Source of the DNA: Euglena gracilis
Lineage: Eukaryota; Euglenida; Euglenophyceae; Euglenales
Direction: 5' to 3'
NCBI GenBank assembly: GCA_039621445.1
Contig: CP154954.1
Location: 40,231,572 to 40,295,571 of the forward strand
DNA length: 64,000 nucleotides
The first letter of the stretch is position 1; every line of letters begins with the position of its first letter. Both the position numbers and the translations under genes were made by a program. Under the pieces are notes generated by a model. That model was not told the origin of the DNA, ran no database searches, and saw nothing but the letters and a program-made list of their open reading frames with translations. This document shows, one piece after another, positions 24,231 through 35,111 of this stretch.

Positions 24231-24571
24231 CAGGTTGTTTTTTTACCAACCCCGGGGGGGGAGTGGGGGTCCGGAGTGCCTGTGAGTGCCTGCCCAGGCA
24301 GGCACCCCCCCCCATGCTCCTGGGGGGGTCAGATTCCGGCCTGTGCCCAGCACCATTCCTTTGAAAATAGGCCATTTTTGGCTCCCCGGCGCCTTGGTGC
24401 CGGGTCTGTGCTAGGGCATTTGGGCCATGTGCCCTACCCCCCCCCCCACCCCACCCCCCCCCACCCCCCCCCCACCTGGGGGGGTTGGATCAGGAGTGCC
24501 TCGGAGTACCTGCCCAGGCAGGCACCCCCCCCCCCTGGGGTGGGGTCGGCACCCGACTAAAATACGGCCTG
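24231..24571 (-). mobile_element. hAT-like MITE, 341 bp
   Basis: Starts CAGGTTGTTTTTTTACCAAC and ends GACTAAAATACGGCCTG, imperfect inverted ends beginning CAGG. It is flanked by gttggcgc (24223-24230) and gttggcac (24572-24579), an 8-bp target duplication with one mismatch. Internal hairpins include gtgcctgcccaggcaggcac (twice) and ccggcgccttggtgccgg. It is in the opposite orientation to the related element at 31166-31453. Non-coding. Confidence 0.8.
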
Positions 24572-25340
24572 GTTGGCACAGGAGGAGTTCTTTTTTGGAA
24601 TAAATATTACTTTTTATTGAAGTATATCATTTGATTATAATGCCACTCCTGCTCCTGAGGGGGGGGTTCTGCCAAAATGGCATTCATGTGGCCAGCCGGT
24701 CATGAAGGGTTTTCCGCTTGCCAACCGCCATGGTGGGTTCCCCACCCCCCTGCACCAGCGCCATGGACACTGCTCCCGTTCCTGTTCCACCGTCCCACTT
24801 TTTCAGGCTGCGCGACGCTCGGCAACCCCCAGCCCATCACCTGCAGAGCTGGCGATCCCTCCATGCCAGGGATCCAGTTCGGTTGGGTGTGTTTTTCGAG
24901 CGGTTCGGAGGGGTTGGCATGAAGGACCGGCGGGCGGCAAAAAAAATTTGGCAAAAGTGGCGTGGAAGAAATGGGCGTGCGAAATCCGGCCAGGCATTTC
25001 TTCCCATTTTTGGAGGAAGCCGCCAAATTTTTCCATTTTTTAAGAGTTTTTTTTTTTGAGCACTATCCTCCCCCACGCCCGATATTCCCTCCCAGCACCC
25101 CGATAACACACAAAAACGGCAAAGGTAACCGTTTTCATAACCCCCCCCAAAATCCTAATTTGGCTTCCTCCAATTTTTTCCCCCAAGTTTTCTTTGAGCA
25201 CCAACCCCCCCACCCCTTGTACTCCCTCCCAGCACCCCCAATTTAACACGTATAATTTCATAATTTCATAATTTCATTATAAACATATATACAATTATAT
25301 AGTTTCAGCCTGGGGCTTTTTTTGCAATTTTTTGCCAGGG
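24572..25340. other. AT-rich unassigned region
   Basis: Includes an A/T-rich patch (25225-25300) and two similar segments, cactatcctcccccacgcccgatattccctcccagcacccc near 25060 and gcaccaaccccccc...gtactccctcccagcaccccc near 25198, about 140 bp apart. No gene is seen. Confidence 0.4.
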
Positions 25341-25344
25341 TGCC

Positions 25345-26595
25345 AATGGGCCCACCTACTGCCACCACCAGACATGTGCTGTCCCTGCCAGGCATTCCTG
25401 ACCATTTGGACCAAGGTGGCTGGACCATTTAGTTGTACCTGTAGGTAGGCGGGTGGCAAGTCCGGCGTGGCCGAAGCGAGCAAATGGCCGCTGGCGTGGC
25501 CAAAGCAAGCAAATGGCCGCCGGTGTGGCCGAAGCAAGCAAATGGCCGCTGGCGTGGCCGAAGCAAGCAAATGGCCGCCGGTGTGGCCGAAGCAAGCAAA
25601 TGGCCGCTGGCGTGGCCGAAGCAAGCAAATGGCCGCTGGTGCGGCCGAAGCAAGCAAATGGTTGCTGGTGCAGCCGAAGCAATCAAATGGCCGCTGGTGC
25701 AGCCGAAGCAAGCAAATGGTTGCTGGTGCAGCCGAAGCAAGCAAATGGCCGCTGGTGCAGCCGAAGCAAGCAAATGGCCGCTGGCGTGGCCGAAGCAAGC
25801 AAATGGCCGCTGGTGCAGCCGAAGCAAGCAAATGGCCGCTGGTGCAGCCGAAGCAAGCAAATGGCCGCTGGCGTGGCCGAAGCAAGCAAATGGCCGCTGG
25901 CGTGGCCGAAGCAAGCAAATGGCTGCGAGTGCGGCCGAAGCAAGCAAATGGCCGCCGGTGTGGCCGAAGCAAGCAAATGGCCGCTGGTGCAGCCGAAGCA
26001 AGCAAATGGCCGCTGGCGCGGCCGAAGCAAGCAAATGGCCGCCGGTGTGGCCGAAGCAAGCAAATGGCCGCTGGTGTGGCCGAAGCAAGCAAATGGCCGC
26101 TGGCGTGGCCGAAGCAAGCAAATGGCCGCCGGTGTGGCCGAAGCAAGCAAATGGCCGCTGGTGCAGCCGAAGCAAGCAAATGGCCGCTGGTGCAGCCGAA
26201 GCAAGCAAATAGCCGCAGGTGCGGTCGAAGCAAGCAAATTGCTGGCTGCTAGCGCGGCCAAAGCGAGTAAATGGCCGGCGCGGCCGAATCAAGCAAATGG
26301 CTGCTTGTGCGGCAAATGGCTGCTAGCGCGGCCAAAGCGAGTAAATGGCTGGCGGTGCGGCTAAAGCGAAGAAGCAGGTGGCCAAAGTGCAGCAGCCACA
26401 AGCCACACAGCCAAAGCAATTGCTGTCTTCGGTGAGCAGGTTCAAACGGGTGGTGAACAAAATTCAGGGCAGGCTACAAGTGCCTGGCCGGCAGTTGCAT
26501 TATTGTGCGACGGCCCTGACCCATCCTGATAACCCTGCTGATGTTTGGTGGTGGTCAGCGTTGGGCCACAACTGGCTGCACCCACCGGTCGTGTG
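25345..26595 (+). repeat. Dispersed repeat R1, copy 3, with minisatellite core
   Basis: Left border gccaccaccagacatgtgctgtccctgccaggcattcctgacc at 25349-25400. Right border ctgacccatcctgataaccctgctgatgtttggtggtggtcagcgttgggcc at 26516-26568, matching copies 1, 2, 4 and 5. Between them the core is a 29-bp minisatellite, whereas the other copies carry different pyrimidine-rich cores. Confidence 0.55.
25464..26260. repeat. 29-bp minisatellite with all six frames open
   Basis: About 26 units of gcaagcaaatggccgctgg plus a variable (c/t)gtggccgaa or tgcagccgaa end, with an exact 29-bp period seen at 25481, 25510 and onward. Since 29 is not a multiple of 3, each frame cycles through the same 29-residue repeat, and the unit contains no stop in any of the six frames. 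ORFs of 242-303 codons on plus and 192-312 on minus follow automatically. This openness is therefore no evidence of a gene. Confidence 0.95.
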
Positions 26596-27000
26596 GTGGT
26601 TTGTGTGTTGCCTGCTTTTTGTTGTTTTCGGAGCTACCGATTCCCCCCCTGAAGGTTAGACAGGTTTGCCGGACGTCATTTACCCCATTTTGTTGGGGTT
26701 TTTGTGCGGTGTTGTGTTCCGTGGGACACATCCATCGGGGGTCGCCAGGCGGCAGTGGCGCCACCGCCGGCTGCTGGAGCCGCCGAAGCGGGCCCCGGCC
26801 GCAGGGGTCGACCCCGCAGCTCGGGGCCGCCGCGCGTCGGGACGTCACTGGCCCACAGCGCAGCGCAGCGGGCGAAGGAGCCCGCCGTGCCCATGGCGTT
26901 GCCCCCAGACGCCTGAAGACCTGAAGGTGTGGCACTGCCCCGAAACTCGATGCAGTCTTTGCTTCCATCCAACCCCAGGGTGCTGAGCGAGCGTTTAGGG
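26596..27000. other. GC-rich unassigned region
   Basis: Runs of GCC/GGC around 26740-26890 give open frames on both strands. There is no motif or repeat border. Its end abuts the target duplication of the element at 27001. Confidence 0.35.
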
Positions 27001-27231
27001 CAGGGGTTTTTTTTAGTCGTGGGTAGGGTGGGTGGGTCCAGCCGAGCCCCCCCCCCTCGGGGGGGTGGGATATATTTTTCGGCGCCAAAGGCGCCGAATA
27101 AGTGCCATTTTTAGCATTTTCGCGATTTTCGGCCATTTTTTTTTGTGGGTCCCCCGGGACCCCCCCGTGGGGGGGGCAGGGGGTGGGTGGGTGGGGGTCC
27201 CCTCCCCCCCCAGTCTTGAAAAAAACCGCTG
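27001..27231 (+). mobile_element. hAT-like MITE, 231 bp
   Basis: Starts CAGGGGTTTTTTTTAGTC and ends CTTGAAAAAAACCGCTG. It is flanked on both sides by gtttaggg (26993-27000 and 27232-27239), a perfect 8-bp target duplication. Inside are gtccagccgagcccc, a gggatatatttttcggcgccaaaggcgccg hairpin and agcattttcgcgattttcggcc, which define a subfamily shared with 41684-41891 and 45173-45308. Non-coding. Confidence 0.87.
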
Positions 27232-28080
27232 GTTTAGGGGCAACCACCCCCAACCCCTTCTCAGGGTGGGCGGGGAGGTCCGGAAACCCCTCTCAAAATT
27301 ACCAGAAAATTTTCTGCCCGGGCGCTTTGCACTGACAGATTTATGTTGCTATTGTCTGTTTTTGGGGGTTTCGGCGTTAAAAAAAAATCGACTTTTTGGC
27401 ATAATTGGCAGTTTTTTTTTTGGTTTTTTTTGTAGTTGTGATTGTTTTGATCCCCGGTTCGACGCTGTTTTGGCTTAGCTCCAGCCCGGGACCCCTACAG
27501 GGGGGGGGGTCAGCCAGCAGCGTTTTTTTTCCCGCCCAAATTTTCCAGCCTCTGTGCTGTGGACCCTGGGGGGGGGTGCATGAAACAACGTCCTGGTGGG
27601 AAGTTGTCAGGGCAGTCGACGTGTCAGGTGATAGATCCCTTTGGAGATTCAACTACGTTTTTTGCCTGTTTCTCTCAGGCATTTGCCAACAATGTGGAAG
27701 CGGCACATGATGTCCTTCGACAGATCCTGGAGGCCCTGGTCTTCATCCATTCTCCAGAGACACAGGCATTCGCCCCCTTCGGCTGTGTGGCTTTCCTTTT
27801 CTGTGTAGAACTCTCACCATTTTGGGTGTGGCAGCTGATATCTCCATCGGAGCCGCTGCAGCACCGTGAATCATCAACACCGCCGCACATCATCATCAAA
27901 CCTGCCCCCCCCCCTACTTTATACCCACCTTGGGCCACAACAATTGCAGGAACCCCAAAGCTGTCACGGCCCGTTGTTTTTTTTTGACGTTTCACTGATA
28001 TGCAATCTACAAGGATTGTTCTGTGGAGTAATGGCCAGCGATATATTTTATCTGAATTTCATGCCCCCACGCCCCGGCGT
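27232..28080 (+). other. Unassigned region with one possible exon
   Basis: At 27654-27680 a pyrimidine tract ends in tgtttctctcag. The following frame reads AFANNVEAAHDVLRQILEAL and continues for about 45 codons, which looks like an amphipathic helix. No upstream donor, start or protein family can be assigned. It is equally likely to be chance. Confidence 0.2.
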
Positions 28081-28200
28081 ATGCCGAAAAATTGCTGAAA
28101 TTTTGGGGGTGTGGGTGTTGACTAGCAACGGTTCAGGGATTCTGGGGGGGTGGGGCCAGCGACCTGGTCCCGGGCTGGTTCACTTTTTGGATTTTCGCGC
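28080..28200 (-). repeat. Solitary inverted satellite-like monomer
   Basis: Contains gccgaaaaattgctgaaattttggggg, then ggggtggggccagcgacctggtcccgggctggt, the reverse complement of the conserved satellite box region. Confidence 0.5.
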
Positions 28201-28585
28201 TGCCGAAAATCTTGAATTGCCAACGGGGGGGGGGGGGGGGGGTCGCCCCTGGGTGACCCCCCTCCCCCCCCCCCCCCCCAAAAAAACCCCAGTCTAAAAC
28301 CCCCCCCCACGCCCCCCGAAAAATCCCCCCCCCCCCCTGGGGGGGGGCCCCCCTGGGGGGGGGTGGTGGGGGGGGGGTCTTAAAAGAGCCCCATTGTGGC
28401 AATGGCCAAAATCCGGCACCCCCCCCCCCCCCCGGTACATTGTGTTGACACACCCCCCCCTCAAATGCACGAAATTGCAGGGGGTGTGAGAACCCCCCCC
28501 CGGGGGTGGTTGCGGTGGCGGAAAAAACCCCCAAGAGCAAAAAAAATAAAAAAAAAATTGTGCAAGAAAACCCCCCCCTCATACC
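28200..28585. other. Poly-G/poly-C low-complexity region
   Basis: A succession of G- and C-runs (for example 28226-28242, 28263-28279, 28326-28378) and an A-rich patch at 28538-28558. Nothing else is seen. Confidence 0.6.
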
Positions 28586-28589
28586 ACAC

Positions 28590-28930
28590 GTCGCCCCCAT
28601 CTATGACCACCCCCCGGTCACAGGTTGCAGGTCATGGGTGTTATGACCACCCCCCCTCACAGTTTGCAGGTTGCGAAAAAATTTAACCCCCAGTCCCCCA
28701 CTGGCCGGTCCGTGCAAAAATCCATGAAATGGACCCCCAAAATAAGTTCCCCCTATGCGCGAAGCCGGATTTTGAAAAATGGGACATTTTAAAAATGCCA
28801 TTTTGACACTTTTCACACGCCTACGACCACCCCCCATCTATGACAGCCCCGGTCACAGGTTGCAGGTCATGGGGGTGTTATGACCACCCCCCCCCAGGGT
28901 TGCAGGAACCCGGTCATACGACAATTTTGT
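28590..28930. repeat. Dispersed GGTCACAGGTTGCAGG repeats
   Basis: Repeated words gaccaccccccggtcacaggttgcaggtcatgggtgttat occur at 28606 and again around 28845, with a third partial copy ending gttgcaggaacccggtcatacgac at 28898-28922. The same words in the same order make up the small element at 59861-60025, so these are related, decayed copies. Confidence 0.65.
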
Positions 28931-29089
28931 AGCCTGTTCCTCCAGTCCCCCGCCTTGATCTAAATCCATCCATCAAAATGTCATAAATGGCAAAAAATCA
29001 TATTTTTTTTGTTTTTCATCGACCTAGCCCAGACAGACCCGGACCCCCTGGGGAGGTTCTTAAGAAAACCCCTGACCTGGCCCGCAGCG
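28931..29089. other. Short spacer
   Basis: Mixed sequence between two repeats. Nothing is recognised. Confidence 0.4.
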
Positions 29090-30175
29090 CACTACACTTT
29101 CCCCAGAATCCTGTGCGGTTGTCCCTCCCCACACCCCCGCGACATTCAGATCCTCCCCATGAAGGAGAAGGAGGGAAACAAAGGAAAAGGAAAAAACGAA
29201 GAAGTCAAAAGAGGAAGGAAGAAGATGACGTAAGGAAGAAGGGGACGAATCAAGAAGGAAGAAGAGAAAAGAAGAAGAAGAAGGAAGCCGATGATGGAAT
29301 AAGTAAGAGGAAGATGAAGGAGGAGGAGGAAGAGCAAGGAATGATCGAAGAAGCAGGCAGAATGAGGAAGAAAGTAGGATGAGGAAGGAAGCCATAGCCA
29401 GCCCAACACCCACCTCCTCCCCGCCAGCCCAGTGCCCCGTGCTACCACAAAGCAGCTTGTGGTGGACGTTTTTTTTTGTGAATTGGACACGTTGTTGTTT
29501 CCCCCAGGTGGACGTTCATTACAGGAACAAAGCAGAGCATGTTTTTTTTTTGAGCAAGCTTGCGCGCGCACACACACACATGCACACACACGCACACACA
29601 CGAACGCACGCACGCACGCACGCGCGCACACACACGCGCATATGCACCCACAGGCAGAGCGGACAATAGTTTGTGGTGCAGTTTGGGGGAGTTTGGGGGC
29701 ATTTTGGGGGGCAGAGGGGCACTGAAGGGGAGGCAGCGGCGGCCAGGCGGCGCAGGAGCGGGGGCAAGCGAAGGAGCGGGGGGCGGGCTGCGGTCTTCCC
29801 CCACCTCCACCTGCCCACCGGTCCGCTCGCTGTCAGGTGTGTGCTGCTGCATCAGCAGGAAGGGGGGCTGGGCTGTGTGCAAGTGTGCGCCTTCCGCTTC
29901 AGCAGAAAGAAACCGACAACAGTGTCAAGGAAAAACACACGTAGCGGATTGCCTGGTTGCCTGGTTTTCAAATCAGAAATGCTGTGCCCCGCATAATCTC
30001 ATGCTGGCTTTTTGGATAACATCTTTGTCATTATTGGGGAGCTCCGGTGTTATTAGTTGCTTCCTGGAGCTTTGCACGGGAACACTTTTGTTTTTGTCAT
30101 CTGCTTTTGTCAATTTGGCGAAAATCCCCTGAAAATGCAATTTTGGGAGCTTTTCGAAGCCACCCAAAAGATTGT
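29090..30175 (+). repeat. Composite repeat R3, copy 2
   Basis: Modules in order: cactttccccagaatcctgtg; tgtccctccccacac; a homopurine tract (29157-29395); gccagcccaacacccacctcc; cacaaagcagcttgtggtggacg; a T-run; a CA tract (29562-29652); the gggcactgaagggg-aggcagcggcggccaggcgg tail; cagaaagaaaccgacaacagtgtcaagg; and a final module from ggcttttttgataac to cttttcgaagccac. It is about 90 percent similar by eye to 37340-38455 over the tail. Confidence 0.8.
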
Positions 30176-30179
30176 GTGA

Positions 30180-30480
30180 TCTGCTTTGGGCAGGGCTTTT
30201 CCCCCCAGGTCTGTTAATCCCCCTCCCCCCACCCGGGGGTAGGGGGAGTGGGGTGGACCTGGTTGCTGCCCCCCTTGAAAACCTCATCACAGGGTGGACA
30301 AAAATTATGGCGGACAAGAAGTTTTGGTAACCCCTCCCCCAATTTACCATACTCATTCTTGCCATAATGTTCGGCCGGTGCTGGTTTCTGACCAACGCTC
30401 AGCACCTGTGTGACCCCTCCCCCTGCCTCCAGTGGGTGGCTGAGTGGTTGACCCCACCGCGGGGATGGGGTAGGTTTTGC
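30180..30480. other. Unassigned spacer
   Basis: GC-rich, with several C-runs. No gene or repeat border is recognised. Confidence 0.35.
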
Positions 30481-30489
30481 AGGGGGGGG

Positions 30490-30910
30490 GGGAAATGCGT
30501 TTCGCATTTTTTCGCACTTTTGCGCATTTTTTGCGCATTTTTCAAATTTTCCAAAAATGCGCATTTTTGCGCATTTTTTCGCATTTTTTGCGCATTTTTT
30601 CATTTTTTTCAGCGCATTTTTTTGCTTTTTGGCACATCGTGATTTTCCAAAATTTTCGCATTTTTTGACCATTTTTGCAATTTTTTGCAAAAATTTGAAA
30701 TTTTTCGAATTTTTTTGAAACTTACTTTTTTTTCTTTATTACATTTCTTTCTCTTCAAATTTGGTGCCATTTTTGCATGTTTTTGGGTAATTTTTGCATT
30801 TTCGTGATTTTTGAGCATTTTTCTCGGATTTTGCACATTTTTGCGCATTTTTTTTTTTCCAAAAATGCGGCATTTTTTGCGCCATTTTTTTGCGCATTTT
30901 TGCCGGCAGT
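30490..30910. repeat. Degenerate TTTTTGCGCA tandem repeat
   Basis: Dozens of imperfect copies of a 10-14 bp unit (ttttttgcgcatttttg, with ttcgcattt variants) at 30500-30625 and again at 30770-30905. The minus-strand ORFs rich in Ala-Lys-Asn-Cys (AKNAQK) are translations of it, not proteins. Confidence 0.85.
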
Positions 30911-31165
30911 TGTTGCGGCAGTTTGGCGACATTTTTTCCGAGGCCGGCGAGCGCACGTTTTCCCCCCCCCTGGTTTTGCCTGGCTGAAGGCCAGCCGGAA
31001 AATTTTTCTGTGTTTGCGGCCGGTTTGACTGGTGGGCGGGTGGGTGGATGGGCGGTTGACCCGGGGGGGGGGTGTGGGTGGGTGGGTTTTCAAAAAAATG
31101 AAGGTGGGTTTGGTCTGTGTACGAGCCAAAGAATGTTCGACACATTGCAAAAAAGTGCTCAGAAG
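30911..31165. other. Unassigned spacer
   Basis: Ends in the octamer ctcagaag, the target duplication of the element at 31166. It includes a ggtgggcggg-rich patch at 31030-31090. No gene is seen. Confidence 0.35.
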
Positions 31166-31453
31166 CAGGCTGTATTTTAGTCGGGTGCCGACCCCATCCC
31201 GGGGGGGGTGCCTGCCTGGGCAGGCACTCCAAGCCACTCCAAATCTGACCCCCCCGGGGGGGGGGTTGGGCACATGGCCAAAAGTGCCCTAGCACAACCC
31301 CGGCGCCGAAGGCGCCAGAGCCGAAAATGGCCTATAAAGGAATGTGCCTGGGCACAGGCCGAAATCCGACCCCCCCCCCTGGGGGGTAGTGCCTGCCTGG
31401 GCAGGCACTCCGGACCCCCCCTCCCCCCAGGGTTGGTAAAAAAAAACAGCCTG
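31166..31453 (+). mobile_element. hAT-like MITE, 288 bp
   Basis: Starts CAGGCTGTATTTTAGTCGGG and ends GGTAAAAAAAAACAGCCTG. Perfect 8-bp target duplication ctcagaag at 31158-31165 and 31454-31461. Hairpins: two gtgcctgcctgggcaggcac stems and a ccggcgccgaaggcgcc stem. Same subfamily as 24231-24571 but opposite orientation. Non-coding. Confidence 0.9.
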
Positions 31454-31461
31454 CTCAGAAG

Positions 31462-32925
31462 TGGTTGAATACCAAATTTTACCAAAATATTTTTTTGTCC
31501 ACTCCTGCTTTTTTGTTTGCCTAGCAAGCTTTTTTGCAATTTTCAGGTGAAAATGAATATGAAGACGGGAAAACCCAAGACATTAGTTTTGGGTCTGTTT
31601 GAGCCTGAGGGGCCTGAGGACCTGAGGGGTTTGGAGGTTGTTGAGCGTTTTCCCATTGGGGGTTGGTGGTGACCGGATTTTTTTTGTTGAAAGGGGACTG
31701 CAGCACGCTGCAGTTTTCCCCAGAATTTGAAGTGTGCCAAGTGTGGCCTGTTGCCGCGGATGTCGGGCGCGATCGGGGTCCGTAAACTTGCAACTGCGGC
31801 AACGTGCGCACCCAGACTGTTTCGGGACGGCGGGGGTTGGGGGGCGGGTTTGGCAGGCAGATTGCAGCACCTGCCCCGCGGCATCAGGCCACCGCCAACG
31901 GAAAGGCCACCACCCCCCTTCCCCCCCCCCACCGCAGCAGATCCGCCGCGGCCGGGCGCCCCAATGGTGTTGTTGGGGTTGTTGGAATCCTCAATTTTGG
32001 TTACCTTGGCCTCTGCGGAGGCTCCGCGGAGGCTGGGTACCTGCGGAGGCAACCAATTTTGTGTGCGGGCCACATCTGGAAAAAAATAAATAATGTACCT
32101 CCCCCCCCCCCACAGGCCTCCCCCCTCCCCACCCCCCTCCCCTCTCCCCCCCTACAGCCCAACCCCCCTGCCCCACCCCGCTCCCCAATGACAGAATCCT
32201 TTTGTGTGGACAAAGTTTGATGGACGTGACGTAAATGGCAAACAGGTAAATGGTAAAAGCAAATTCAGGCGGACATGCTGTTTTTGTGGCAAACGGATAA
32301 ATGGTTTTCAACAAGGTTGGCGGGCATGGCGTTAATAGCAAAGGGATAAACAGTCTGCTCCACATCAGGCGGACATGGCGTATTTGTGGCAAATGGCAAA
32401 TGGCGTTTTTATGGAAGCATGTGAGATGGAAAAAGAAGGTTTTTTTTTTGTGGGGATGTGGGCGGTGGCGGGGTGAAAACAAAATTTGAATTTTTTTAGG
32501 GGATACAAGGGCAAAAAAAATGGGAAAAAATCCTCCTTTTTTCGGTGGGGTAGGGGGTGGGGGAGAAACCCCCCAAAATGTTTTTTTGTTTAATTGCTTT
32601 TCTTGCGGAGGGTTGGGGGTGCAAAAATTAGAAATCAATTCCTTCTGGGCGTTAGTGTGGGCCCCGGGCATTTCACGTGACAAATCCGCGTTCAGTTCTT
32701 TGTCCATAACATGCGGGGAATGGTGGGTGGGTCCAGCTGAGCAAAGTACACCCCCCGGGAGGGCATACTTTTTGGTGGGGTAAAATTTTCTGAAAAGGCG
32801 TTCTTTTTACCATTTTTTTCCGCGATTTTTTTGGCCATTTTCAAGGGCTTCCCCAAGGGGTGTAGGGGGGGGGGGAGCCTGAGCCCCTCCCCCCAGCTCA
32901 GGCTTCGCAGAAGCAACCCAAAAGT
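31462..32925. other. Mosaic with no gene seen
   Basis: 31525-31542 has a pyrimidine tract ending aattttcag, a possible splice acceptor. 32012-32045 has gaggctccgcggaggct, which recurs at 38938-38958. 32090-32215 is C-rich, and its end (gaatccttttgtgtggacaaa) resembles 46170-46195 and 47688-47708. 32560-32660 resembles 38740-38820 (tttgcggagggttgggggtgcaaaaatta). 32700-32850 holds a partial CAGG-type element (gggtgggtccagctgag...ggccatttt). Confidence 0.4.
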
Positions 32926-32927
32926 TA

Positions 32928-34595
32928 GGATTCTACTTGCGCGGTGGACACATGTGGTTGTCCCTCCCCATCCCCCTCGGCATTCAGGTCCCCTCCACCA
33001 TGCAGCGCCGCGTCGCCGCCAACGCCCACCTCCCCTTGCCAGTCCAATGCCCCCTGCCACCAGAAAGCAACCTGCGGTTGTGTTTTTTTTTTGTGAGCTG
33101 GATCTGTCTTTGGTGGCCATGTAATGCACTACAGGCAAAAAGTTGTGCATTTTTTTTGAGAACGCTTGTGCACATACACACACATACACACACATACAAA
33201 CACATGTACACGCAAACACACATACACGCAACCGCACACCCACACCCACACCCACACCCACCCACACCCACACCCACACATGTGCACACGTACGCACATG
33301 CACACATACCCACATGCACATATGCACAGTGCAGGGGGGACAACACAGTTTGTGGTGGTTTTGGCTTTCCTGGTTGGGTTTGTGTGAGCAGGGGGCACTG
33401 AAGGGAGGCAGCGGCGGCCAGGCGGCGCAGGAGCGGGGGCAAGCGAAGGAGCGGGGGTGCTCAGACCACCTTTTCAACGGTCATCTTGGGGAGGTATATG
33501 TTGTGTGCGTTTTTTAGAATTTTTTTCGAAATATTCGAAACTTCGGAGAATTTCTGAAGCCTGGTTCGGCGAAATATTGACGCTGCGCTGGTTCTTACCC
33601 ACATTTTGGCAAAGTGGGTACCTCCCCCCCCCCCCAGTGCTCACCCATCTTTTCCATTGATTAGACAGGGGGGGGTAAAACCGGCCAAGGTCATTGCTGA
33701 AAAAAATAATGCTTCCCCTCCCCCCCCCCAAAACCAAGAAGGGATTGCAGGCAGCCCATGGGCCACGCCACTGGGCATATGATGCCATTGCCAGGCACTC
33801 AACAGTCCCACGCCACGCCAAGCTGGAAAGAAGCCAGCGTGGGCGACGGAGGGTTGAAAGTCCGTGTTGAGTTTGTTTCCTCCTGCTTACCTTGCTGGGC
33901 TTCACGCTTGCCTTGCCACCTTGGGTCCTTTGCAACCTTGCCACGCTGCAACCTTTCAACGCTTGCATTGGGCCTCTTTGAGTGGCCCTCTTTCTGCGGT
34001 GCTCCCGTGCCGCGCCCGTTTCTATTGCCTTTCCAACCGTGTGGTTGGCCTCCCTCTACCATGCCGTTGTTGGCATTTGCCTGCCCTTCAACCCGGTTCC
34101 TCTTGCCACCTCTTGCCACCCCCTGCCATCTGCCACCTTGGGCCCAGCCAGCAATGGGTGAGTGCAAGAATGAATAATGGTAATGAGGAAGGGAACAATA
34201 AGGGTAAGCAGCGGGGGGTTAGCCAGTTCGGTGATTTGCCCTGGCATATGTTGTCTGTTTGATCCGACTGACTGATGCTTGGATTGCCTGCTGACAAAAT
34301 GTTTTGGGGGTGGCATTGGCCCAGGGCTGCAATCCCGGCTGCACCCACAGATGTTTGCTGAAGAAAAGTTGTTGTTTAAAGGGCAGAGCACCCCCCGGGG
34401 GGTAATGCCTGCCTGGGCAGGCACTCAAAGGCCCCCCGGCCCCCCCCCCCCCCCCGGGGTTGGTAAAGAACAACCTGGCGCCCCCGGCGTTGATGACTGC
34501 AGCCGGAGGCGGGCAGCGGCGGCCGCATATCACAAGCTGATGGCAGCCCAGAGGTGCGTGTGTGCGTGGGGCCCATGTCTGTCAAAACCTTATAC
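32928..34595 (+). repeat. Segmental duplication, copy 1
   Basis: Nearly identical to 39003-40695, with an offset of 6,089-6,100 bp. It contains a shortened R3 unit without the purine tract (32930-33475, CA tract 33168-33328), a unique module (33475-33735) and R1 copy 4 (33765-34345). From 33735 to 34420 I see no substitutions, only G/C-run length changes, so the duplication is recent or homogenised. Similarity stops at cccatgtctgtcaaaacct (34575-34595), then resumes more weakly at 34690 against 40820. Confidence 0.93.
33765..34345 (+). repeat. Dispersed repeat R1, copy 4
   Basis: Left border cactgggcatatgatgccattgccaggcac (33769). Right border tgatccgactgactgatgcttgg...ggtggcattggcccagggc (34260-34327). 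The core has strings of cttgcca and ccttgc. Frames on both strands are open (139 and 122 codons) but low-complexity. Confidence 0.55.
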
Positions 34596-34811
34596 CAGGG
34601 TTCTTTCTCACCTTCAGACGGATTTTCTGGGTTGTGCTGCCTTCCTTTCAGAAATTTCTGCTTTTTTATAGATGTTGTCCCCCGAAGCGTCAAAATTTTC
34701 TTTTCCGGCGCTCTGCACGGAAACTTTTTTGGGGGCATTTTTCGGGAAAATTTGCCCCAAAATGTGCCCCAAATAATATTTTTGGGTCAATTTGGGGTGA
34801 CATCCCCCCAT
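34596..34811. repeat. Decayed continuation of the duplication
   Basis: 34605-34665 (ttcagacggattttctgggttgtgctgcc) is repeated at 35328-35385. 34690-34803 aligns with 40820-40933 but with several substitutions. Up to 34811 it supplies the left target site of the MITE. Confidence 0.6.
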
Positions 34812-35111
34812 CAGGCTTGTGCTTAGTCGGGTGCCTACCCCACGGGGGGGGGGTGCTAGGGGCAGGCACCCCATAGCACCCGATCCGACCCCCCCGGGGG
34901 GGGTAAGGTTTTGGGGGTGCCTGCCCCTAGCAGGCACCCCCCTCCGACCCCGGCGCCTTCGGCGCCGGGGGCCCGGAAACGGCCATTTTCAATCAAAATT
35001 TTCTGGGTCCGGCCCGGACCCCTATCCCCCCCGGGGGGGGTGTGCCTGCTAGGGGCAGGCACCCTATAGCATACCCCCCCCTCCCCCCCCCGGTTGGTAA
35101 GCACAAGCATG
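34812..35111 (+). mobile_element. hAT-like MITE, 300 bp, with empty site in the window
   Basis: Starts CAGGCTTGTGCTTAGTCGGG and ends GGTTGGTAAGCACAAGCATG. Perfect target duplication ccccccat (34804-34811 and 35112-35119). The duplicated locus at 40920-40950 reads gacattcccccatcccttctcgcc with no insertion, an empty-site control. It has the gcgccttcggcgcc hairpin and ggggcaggcacc stems. Related to 38458-38705 and to the fragment at 52808-52875. Confidence 0.95.

Noticed and set aside
25295-26364. ORFs of 242-312 codons on both strands
   Set aside because: Products of a 29-bp minisatellite with no stops in any frame. No non-repeat domain is attached.
30214-31295. Minus-strand ORFs rich in Lys, Asn and Cys resembling nuclear low-complexity proteins
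   Set aside because: They follow a degenerate TTTTTGCGCA tandem repeat and no frame is preferred.
33758-34177. 139-codon ORF that is identical at the duplicated locus (end 40277), suggesting a conserved gene
   Set aside because: The identity extends over non-coding flanks and reflects the segmental duplication, and overlapping ORFs on the other strand are equally intact.
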